Source of the DNA: Dastarcus helophoroides
Lineage: Eukaryota; Arthropoda; Insecta; Coleoptera; Bothrideridae
Length of the DNA: 64,000 bases
Reading direction: 5' to 3'
NCBI GenBank assembly: GCA_028583605.1
Contig: CM053337.1
Location: 24,538,162 to 24,602,161, forward strand
The notes beneath the pieces were generated by a model. That model had not been told where the DNA came from. It saw nothing but the letters and a program-made list of their open reading frames with translations, and did no database searches. Positions 56,430-64,000 of this stretch are shown in pieces. Position 1 is the stretch's first letter, and every line of letters starts with the position of its first letter. The position numbers and the translations under genes are program-made.

Positions 56430-56810
56430 GGCTATAAATCCCACTTTCCACAACCATATCACGCTTCGCGGTCCTCTCGGGCGCTTTAATTAAGAGATAA
56501 TTTCGCCATTGTTTTGCCCAACTCGACTTCCACAGTTGCATCGCACAAGGTAAGAATCGAATCCTAAAACTTGTTACACGACCGCCGGTGTCCCCGTTAT
56601 ATTCGCCGTGGGGAGTTCAACCGTTTGGTTTTCGCCGGCGACCCAGTCGAGTTTACATTTTATACCGCAGTTTGTAGCAGTCGTTTCCGTCAGCTGCCAC
56701 AATACCGTCGCGTTTTTCAATAAAACTCGATAACCGTGTTATTGCATTCTATATCCCGAAGCTGCGAGACTGTCTCGTACAACAGCTGTGCCTTTATTTG
56801 CCGGTAAGTG
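56430..56810 (+). promoter_or_regulatory. CpG-rich region with two splice donors: candidate promoter and first exon
   Basis: CpG dinucleotides are dense (CGCTTCGCGGTCCTCTCGGG, CGACCGCCGGTGTCCCCG, TCGCCGGCGACC, ACCGTCGCG), unlike the rest of the window. Two near-consensus donors on the plus strand are visible: AAG|GTAAGA (GT at 56550-56551) and CCG|GTAAGT (GT at 56804-56805). No long frame or obvious ATG context precedes them, as expected of a 5' untranslated exon. No coding exon downstream could be recognised before the satellite. The strand is inferred from the donors. Confidence 0.4.
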
Positions 56811-57400
56811 GCCGAAAACGTATGGAAAACTAGGCGCTTTTCCATTTTTGTAAATAGGATTTCGAATTTGATTTATTTGCTTATTACGCAAACGTGTGTT
56901 GAAATTTTAAGCTTTTTAGTGACTATCTGGGATTTTAACGCAAAAATTGAGAAAACTATTTTTTTATTGGTTTGGTTTATGAATAATAAATAGAGCAAAC
57001 CACTAGCAACGATATAATGTACGAACGATTTGCACACGCACTTCCCTAAAAACTCTTATCACTTTTTTATTTTAAACTATTATTAATCTTTTTGTAAAAT
57101 TAATTTAAAAACTATTTTTTTTTTATCATGACCTAATGATGGATTGAGATTTTATAATTTTAAACTGAGTCGCAATGGTTCGAAATTAGTGGTGGATTAT
57201 CCTTAACGCAAACTAGGCATGTGCCTAGGAGTAGGAGGCTAAATGGGGACGCGCCCGAACGCACATAACTATAAGTTATCAAAAATAATAACTTGTAGGA
57301 GCACCAAATAGTATTTGCCTAGACGGCTTAAAGCGCTGTCAACATATACCCCTTTCTATGTGATCAATATTTTGTGTATTTCGTTAAGGCTGTCTACCTT
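56811..57400. other. Non-coding DNA (possible first intron)
   Basis: AT-rich with poly-T runs. GCGCCCGAACGCACATAACTA near 57250 is a small GC patch. No gene is seen. Confidence 0.4.
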
Positions 57401-58183
57401 AAATACTTACAGGTGCTCTTGGAGATTATAATTTTAGTGAAAAACTAAAATTCATCAATAATATGTAATGTAATAATTTTATCTTCATACTTGAAAAGTT
57501 GTACCTAATCGACTGAATATAATACAGATTCTAAGAACTGACCAGATCCTTCGTCTGAAACTAAACACGATATCTTTGCTGTAATCTTTTGCACTCAGTC
57601 AGAACCGATCATTCTTAATACTCAAGGATGCTTTTGGTGGTCAAAATTTCAATAAAAATGGAAAGTTCATCACTAATATTTTCTTTTTTCACTATAATTT
57701 TGTCATTACATAGAACATTTTTTCTATGCTGTACCTTATCGAATGATTATGATAAAGATCCTTGAAACTAGCCAGAAGCTTCATTAAAAACTAAACAGCA
57801 TGTTGCCATCATATCTTACGTATTCGGGCACAATCAATCCAACTTAATAATCATTTGGTGGCCAAAATGTTAATGAAAAACAAAAGCTCATCAGTAATAA
57901 TTTACTTTTTCCCTAAAATTTTGTCATCATGTGGTACATTTCTCTAAGCTATACCTTATCGAAACATTATACCAGATACACCAGAAACGAATCAGAAGCT
58001 CTATTCAAAACTAAATAGCCTGTCGCCATCATATTCTTACATATTCGGACACCATCTTAATAATCATTTGGTAGTCAAAGTTTCAATAAAAAACAAAAAT
58101 TCATCAGTAATATTTTCTTTTTCCAGCATAATTTTGTCTTCATGTGATACAACACTTTTCTGAGCTATATAGCTTATCGAATA

Positions 58184-58790
58184 CAGAGTGGGGCAGGAAG
58201 AGTTCCCCGATTTGGAAAGCTAATAAAAATTAAACTAATCAAGATGTAAAAAAATTACTCCTTAATAAGCGTACATAATGCTATTTTAAATCAAAAAGTT
58301 TTTAAAGCTACGTCACTCAAGTGTTCGCCTTCAGTGTGATGCACTGAATGAGCCTCTTCCGATTATTTTCCATACTGATAATTTCAGGAGAAATGGCAGC
58401 AAATTCCTGGATTATCGTCTCCCTAATAGCTTTCAGGGTTTCCAGTATTTCAATATCGTCCCCAAACTCTGGAAGCTCTTAGGGAGACGATAGTCCAGAA
58501 ATTTGGGGACGATGTTGGAACACTGGAAACTCTGACAGCTATTAGGAAGACGATAATCCAAGAAATTGCTGCCATTCCGCCTGAAATGATCCGTAGAGTG
58601 ATAGAAAGTTATCGAGAGAGAGGCTCACTCAGTGTAGCAGCAATGCAGGTGAACATTCAAGTGATGTAATTTCTAAAATCAATTGATTTAAAATAGCATT
58701 ACGCAGGCTTATTAATAAATAAAGTTTTATTTTACATCCTGATTAGTATGGCTTTTATTACCTTTCCAAAACTCTTTCTACCCCACCCTG
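58184..58790. mobile_element. Foldback Tc1/mariner-type element with transposase tail in both arms
   Basis: The left end CAGAGTGGGGCAGGAAGAG follows TA (58182-58183). The right end, on the minus strand, is CAGGGTGGGGTAGAAAGAG and is followed by TA (58791). The arms are complementary almost to the centre (about 58490). On the plus strand of the right arm, TIVQKFGDDVGTLETLTAIR and IPPEMIRRVIESYRERGSLS resemble the C-terminal tail of mariner-type transposases. The mirrored left arm carries the same segment reversed. It inserted into satellite unit 4. Confidence 0.85.
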
Positions 58791-59261
58791 TACTAGGGAC
58801 CCCAGAAGATAATTAGAAATTTCATTTGAAATTAAACGCATATCGCCATCGCAATCTTACGTATTCAAATACAACTTATCCATCTTAATCAATTGGTGGT
58901 CAAAATTTTAATGAAAAATGAAAGTTTATCAGTAATATTTTATTTTTCCTTTGTAACTTTGTCTTCATGTGGTATCCAATGTTTATGCTAGAGATCCTTG
59001 AAACTTATCAGAAGCTTAATTTGAAAGTGAATGGCATATCGCCTTCATAATCTTGGGTATTCGAATACAATCAATACATCTTAATAGTTATTTTATGGTC
59101 GAAGCTTTATTAAAAAACGAAAGAACATCAGTGATAATCTTTTATCACTATAATTTTATCTTTATGTGGTACATTTTTCTAAGCTGCACCTTATCGAATG
59201 GTTATGCTAGAGACCTTAGAAACTAATCAGAAGCTTCATTTGAAATCAAACCGCATATCGC

Positions 59262-60868
59262 AATTACTCAGGAAGATTCTTCTTGAGCTCGATACCTCGA
59301 AAGCTTCTAGCCTTGATGGTATTCCTGCTATTGTTCTTAAGAAGTGCGCCCCACAGTTGACTCCTGTCCTATGCAAATTGTTTACACTTTTTTACAACAA
59401 AGATGTATTCCCTAACATCTGGAAATCTGCTAGGGTGCAGCTTGTTCCTAAAAAGAGAAAAAAGAATCTGGCTAACAACTATCTCCCTATATCTCTGCTA
59501 CCCGTTATATCTAAGGTGCTGGAAAAGGTTATCAATATCGAAATTCTCAAATATCTGGAGGAAAATAGAATCATCTCCTACAGCCAATACGGTTTTAGAC
59601 AACAACGTTCCACTGACGATCTACTGGCATATGTTACTCATATCCGTAAGTCAGCTATGGAAAGCATGATGAGGCTAGGATTGTGGCATTGGATAGCTTA
59701 AAGGCTTTCGACAGAGTCTGGACACGATCTCTTCTCGCCAAATTACCCTCTTATGGTCTTCCTCCTGGACTCTGTCATCTGATATCCAATTCTCTCGCTG
59801 ACAGATCTCTTCAGGTCGTCGTCAATGGCATCTCATCCGAGACATTTGCGATTAACGCAGGGGTGCCTCAGGGGTCCGTTCTGTCTCCTACTTTATTTCT
59901 ATTATACATAAACGATCTCTTAGCTTCAACTTTTAATCCTATATACAGCTACGCAGATGATAGTAACCTTGTGTCATCTTTTTTCTACGACAAACCATTA
60001 TCTATCGCTGCTTCAGATCGACTAGGGGAACAGCAGATACAGACGATTAATCGGGATTTCGAGATTATTCTGGAATGGAGTAAAAACAATTTGGTCGACT
60101 TCAACGCTTCAAAAACTGAGGCCGCGGTTTTCTCCAAGAAAACATCAAGCCATAATCCAACAAACATACTAATGGATGGTAAAATCCGTCCAATGGGACC
60201 TTATCTGTCTATCCTAGGAGTAAATGCGAGCACTAACTTCTCTTGGGATGATCAAGTGCGCGCCATTGTCAAATCCGCCTCTCAGAAACTAGGGTTTCTT
60301 TTTAGACCTAAAAAGTACTTCACATCTCATCAGCTATTAACACTATGCAAAGCTCAAGTTAGGGCAACACTAGAATACTATTTTCATGTTTGGAGTTCAG
60401 TCCCAAAACACACTCAAGCTCTCTTGGAGATTCAGTTTAAAGAAGAGAGATTCGCCTAATTGATGACGAGAGTCTGACCGCTTCTCTCGAAACACTAGAG
60501 CTCAGGCGTATGGTTGGTGAGTTGTCTCTTTTCTACAAGTACTATCATGGAAGATGCTCGCAGAAACTAATAGGATTGATCCCCACAAGGGCAATATTCT
60601 TGAGGCATACTAGATAGTCGGAGACAGCAAATTCCTGTGTGGTCCAGCTTGACACAGTGAGGACTTTTGTCTGCGGAGACTCCTTTTTCTATAGATCTTC
60701 CAAGTTATGGAACTTGTTGCCGAAAAGATTTTTTCCAAAAATTACAACTTATTCTTGTTTAAGAAGGCGGTTCATCGCCATCTATCCTTATTTCCGCATC
60801 CTACTCGCAGTGCTTTAATAGCTTAATGGGGTTACCCTTTGCGAGTGGATTAAACTTTAAAAAAATTA
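59262..60868 (+). pseudogene. CR1-like non-LTR retrotransposon, 5'-truncated
   Basis: The RT starts mid-domain: LELDTSKASSLDGIPAIVLK, FPNIWKSARVQLVPKKRKKN, PISLLPVISKVLEKVINIEI, YSQYGFRQQRSTDDLLAYV. After a one-base frameshift near 59660 come ALDSLKAFDRVWTRSLLAKL, NAGVPQGSVLSPTLFLLYIN and the catalytic YADD (59950-59961). A second frameshift near 60440 leads into SLETLELRRMVGELSLFYKY and SFFYRSSKLWNLLPKRFFP. The 3' end GTGGATTAAACTTTAAAAAAATTAATC ends in an A-rich tail. It is inserted in satellite unit 6 after CATATCGC. Few lesions make it one of the younger insertions. Fragments of the family lie at 53980 and 20545. Confidence 0.85.
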
Positions 60869-60991
60869 ATCTTATGTATTTAGGTAAAATTGATTCATCT
60901 TAACAATCATTTGGTGAGCAAAATATTAATAAAAAACGAAATTCTATCAGTAATATTTTCTTTATGCCTTATAATTGTATCTTCATATTAT

Positions 60992-63697
60992 AGAAGAAAA
61001 TTACCAGAGGTCGCAAAATGAACAGACCTTATTCAACGCTTAAAAAGCAGCTTAGAATTAAAAGATAAAACTAAGGGAAAATGTTGCCATGCTGAAAAGA
61101 CAAGTAACACAGTTATAGGAACAACTTATAGGGCTAACAACCAAAGTAAACCTGACAGAAGAGAGAAGTTAAGAAAAAAGGAAGAAGAAAAAAGAAAGAA
61201 AACTACTAAATAGGTAAAGAAGAATTAGCTAATGAGACGGAATGCGTAAGAGTGAAAAAAAAATTATATAAACACAAAATGGATACTCCCCTCACACCGC
61301 CAGTAACTGTTTCCAGAAAAATGATAGTTAAGAGAAGTAAAAACAAGATGCCGCCACCAGTTAGTTTAAAATATTTCAGCCAATTATCTTGACATTCATG
61401 ATGGCTGGGATATGAACCCTGACCACTCGCCCATAGTATTAACTATAAGCAATACGGTTATTAAAAAATAAAATAAACAATCATTAGTAAATAAATTAAT
61501 GGACTAGAAAAGTTTTAAGTTAAGACTTGAAGAGAAAATCAACCTGGCAGTACCGTTACATATCCCAGAGCAGTTAGACGGAGAAGTCGAATTATTTTTG
61601 CACAACATCCAGCACACATCATGGGAAAACACTACTACACTGAAACCTAGGGGAAACAATTACCCAAAGGAAATTAGAAAATTGATAACAGAAAAAAGAA
61701 AACTAAGAAGAATATGGCAACAAACGAGGGCTTCCCAAGATAAGACCAAATTAAATAATACCGGTCAACAACTCAAAATGGAAGTTCAATAGCTAAAAAA
61801 TGAATCAATTAATTTATACCTAAGGGAGCTAGCGGATGATAGTAGCACCAAATATTCTTTGTGGGATGCTACAAAAGGACTAAAAAGACCAATTATATAC
61901 TCTTCACCCATTAGACTAGAGAATCGCAAATAGGCCAGGAGTAACCAGCAAAAAGGGGAGACATTCGTCATATATCTTGAAAACACTTTCAAATCTAATG
62001 AAAGCCAAGACGATGAACAAATATGGGAACTATCAGTTCAAATGGAAGGATTATGTACACCAACATCCTTTAAAGAAGTGGTGACTGAAATAAAAAAAAA
62101 TCCGAATATAGCCCCAGGGTACGGCCTAATTATAGATGAGATACTGAGGAATCCACCACGTAAACCTATTGTTAAACTCACTAACCTGCTCAATGCTGCC
62201 TTTAGGCTAATGTACGTGCCCAGACTATGGAAAGTGGCTGAAGTGATTATTATTGCTAAACCAGGAAAACCTCCTAATGAAATATCATCATACAGACTCC
62301 TATCGTTACTTTCAGTAGTAGCAAAATTGTTTGAGAAAATTGTGATCAAAAGAATGAAACCAATTATTGAAGCAAAAACCTCCTAATGAAGTATTATCAT
62401 ACAGACTACTATCGTTACTTCCAGTAGTAGCAAAATTTTTTGAGAAACTTGTGATCAAAAGAATGAAACCAATTATTGAAGCAAAAATCTTATACCAACA
62501 CATCAATTTGGTTTCAAAGGTGGGCACTCTACAATTGATCAATTAGAGTCATGTATACAATTACAATTAGAATTACATACAATATTGAAAAATCACTAGA
62601 AGAAACGAAAGTCTGCTCAACTATCTTCCTTGATGTTGCTCAGGCCTTCGATACAGTTTGGCATAAATGACTAATATTTAAACTCAAAACCTATATGCCC
62701 AAACAATACTCTCAAATTCTTCAGTCTGTTATATCTGAAAGATACTTTCGAATTAAATAGGAAAACACCTATTTAGACCTAAGAGAAATACGAGTAGAAG
62801 TTCCGCAAGATAGCGTGTTGGTTCCAGTCCTTTACCTACTATACACGTAAGACATACCTGTATTAGAACATGATACTATTGCCACTTTTGCTGATAACAC
62901 AGTCATACTGGCAGTACGAAACACTAACAAAGGTAACTAACAAACTACAAATAGCAGTTATCAAAATATATGATTGGATTAATAAATGATAAATCAGGCT
63001 AAACGAAACCAAATCTGTTAACTTTACCTATAAAAGAAAGATACAAAATATACCTGTAAAATACCTAGATATATAAACAATAGATGCTCAATTTCGTTGA
63101 AAGGCTCACGTTAAAAAAAAGGAAACAACTTGCTATAAAATACAAAAAAATGTATTGGTTGATAGAAAGAAATTTCACTTTAACTGCATACAATAAGCTC
63201 TTACTTTATAACCAAGTAATAAGACTTGTATGGACCTATGGTAACCAATTTTGGGGTGCACCAGCAAAGTAGTATAGAAATAATTTAGTAATTTCAAAAC
63301 AAAGTAGTGAGGAATATAGTGCATGCTCCCTGATATGTGAGGAATAGCGACCTCCATAAAGATTTGGGTGTGGAAACTATAGCTAGAATCACAAAGAAGA
63401 CGGCAGAAAGTCACTAACAGCGACTTCATAGACATGTAAATGTTGAAGCAATCCAGCTTCTTTTTAATAATGCACTAATTAGAAGATTGAGGGACCCAAA
63501 ATCCTTAAGAGGCAGTGTAATAGACGAGCATAGTCTTGTGTGTGTGATGCACGCTAATAATAGTGCGTATTAGATCAGATAAGAGGACATTATAGAATAA
63601 ACTCGTATTATTTATAAGGAACTTTAGTAAGTTAGGCAAAAATAAAATTGCTTGTTGGTCATCTATGACCAGATTGCAAATATATTAATAAAAAAAT
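60992..63697 (+). pseudogene. Jockey-clade retrotransposon with internal deletion
   Basis: It is flanked by a possible ATTAT target duplication (60987-60991, 63698-63702); removing it restores the satellite period exactly. Order: a gag-like remnant (MDTPLTPPVTVSRKM, KMPPPVSLKYFSQLS), then directly the end of the endonuclease (DHSPIVLTIS) and the pre-RT linker (IPEQLDGEVELFLHNIQHTS, NNYPKEIRKLITEKRKLRRI), so most of gag and endonuclease is deleted. RT: WKVAEVIIIAKPGKPPNEIS, VVAKLFEKIVIKRMKPIIEA, FGFKGGHSTIDQ, and FADN at 62887-62898, where the second catalytic Asp is Asn. The tail KKMYWLIERNFTLTAYNKLL and VWTYGNQFWGAP is typical of Jockey. The 3' end has GGTCATCTATGACCAGATTGC and ATTAATAAAAAAA. 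A 109-bp tandem duplication shifts the frame at 62271-62488. Confidence 0.85.
62271..62488. repeat. 109-bp tandem duplication inside the Jockey RT
   Basis: CTCCTAATGAARTATYATCA starts at 62271 and 62380. Both copies run to CCAATTATTGAAGCAAAAA. Because 109 is not a multiple of three, it shifts the RT frame. Confidence 0.9.
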
Positions 63698-64000
63698 ATT
63701 ATACACAACTTTCTAAGTTGTAATTTATTACTTGGGTATGCCAGTGGATCAAAGGGTTGAACAAAATCTTCGTCTAAGTAAAATGTTTTTAAATTTTGTG
63801 AATTCAATTAAAACTCTGACATAAAGAACGAAGAAATCAATAGTCAAAATTTTGACAATAAATTGAAGTTCATCAGTAAATCTTCTTTTTTCATTTTACT
63901 TTTATCTTTATAAAGTGGAATTTTCTAATAATTAATTAATTAATAATTTCTACATTGATTGGATATTCTGGCAACTCTCTAAAAGCTGATTAGAAACTTC

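Larger units (their letters stand above)
57400..64000. repeat. ~215-bp satellite, at least eight units, interrupted by three transposons
   Basis: The landmark CATCAGTAATATTTTCTTTTT (variants) occurs at 57453, 57668, 57889, 58102, 58927, 59126, 60945 and 63871. Each unit also has TTTGTCTTCATGTGGTACAT, CTATACCTTATCGAATG, GAAACTAATCAGAAGCTTCA, CGCCATCATAATCTTACGTATTC and CATTTGGTGGTCAAA. Adjacent spacings are 215, 221 and 213 bp. After subtracting the inserted elements the remaining spacings are about 216, 199, about 213 and 215 bp. The array runs off the window's right end, so the copy number is a minimum. Confidence 0.9.

Noticed and set aside
1..64000. CRISPR array, operons, ribosome-binding sites, bacterial elements
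   Set aside because: Base composition, transposon types, splice signals and lack of long ORFs show nuclear eukaryotic DNA. Tandem repeats here are satellites without unique spacers.
1..64000. tRNA, rRNA or other housekeeping RNA genes
   Set aside because: I saw no A/B-box tRNA-like cloverleaf or rRNA sequence. A tRNA or covariance scan would be needed to exclude diverged copies.

Overview
This is a eukaryotic, intron-bearing, very AT-rich genomic window, almost certainly from an arthropod and most likely an insect. I base that on its transposon spectrum: Jockey-, RTE- and CR1-like non-LTR elements, a Penelope-like element (PLE), mariner and Tigger/pogo transposons, and gypsy-type solo LTRs. 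It also holds a C2C2 zinc-finger gene of a kind that is multicopy in arthropods. No complete host gene is visible. Host sequence is limited to two or three candidate internal exons on the minus strand (6998-7211, 31914-32177 and, weaker, 32519-32709) and a CpG-rich stretch with two strong splice donors (about 56430-56810) that looks like a promoter and first exon.

Layout. 1-13.5 kb: a long inverted-repeat element, AT-rich arrays, a Tigger/pogo-like element with TA target duplication (4941-6768), one candidate exon, and a segment with two hammerhead-ribozyme-like motifs (8.06 and 8.45 kb). 13.7-19.9 kb: an RTE retrotransposon whose 5' end is present twice, flanking the zinc-finger gene (one in-frame stop), followed by the start of another element's gag-like ORF. 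20.5-25.2 kb: a near-complete PLE (RT plus GIY-YIG) with inverted ends, a dead mariner split by a hammerhead-bearing element, and a solo LTR. 25.2-31.5 kb: AT arrays, a Tigger MITE, a four-unit array of about 570 bp built from fused transposon ends, two hammerhead-bearing inverted elements and another hammerhead motif. 31.5-45.8 kb: low-repeat DNA with candidate exons, a large palindrome, a mariner bounded by TA, and three more solo LTRs. 45.8-56.2 kb: kilobase-scale T-rich tandem repeats and nested Jockey, CR1 and RTE fragments. 56.2-64 kb: the CpG-rich region, then a satellite of about 215 bp interrupted by three transposons; removing them restores the 215-bp phase.

The most interesting signal is a dispersed family of short inverted-repeat elements (12 copies plus remnants inside tandem arrays). 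Each arm can fold as a hammerhead ribozyme: a CTGAAGA core half, a hairpin, GAAA, the palindrome ACGCGT, and a stem I of up to 29 perfect base pairs. Three unrelated sequences in the window (at 8.06, 8.45 and 30.68 kb) have the same architecture, and the PLE terminus at 20.9 kb carries part of it. Hammerhead motifs in PLE terminal repeats are established. What looks unusual here is the number of families in 64 kb, the paired inverted arrangement in a short non-coding element, and its capture into at least two local tandem arrays.

All coordinates and homology calls come from reading the sequence; no database search or folding program was run. Edges of degenerate repeats are approximate, usually within tens of bases.
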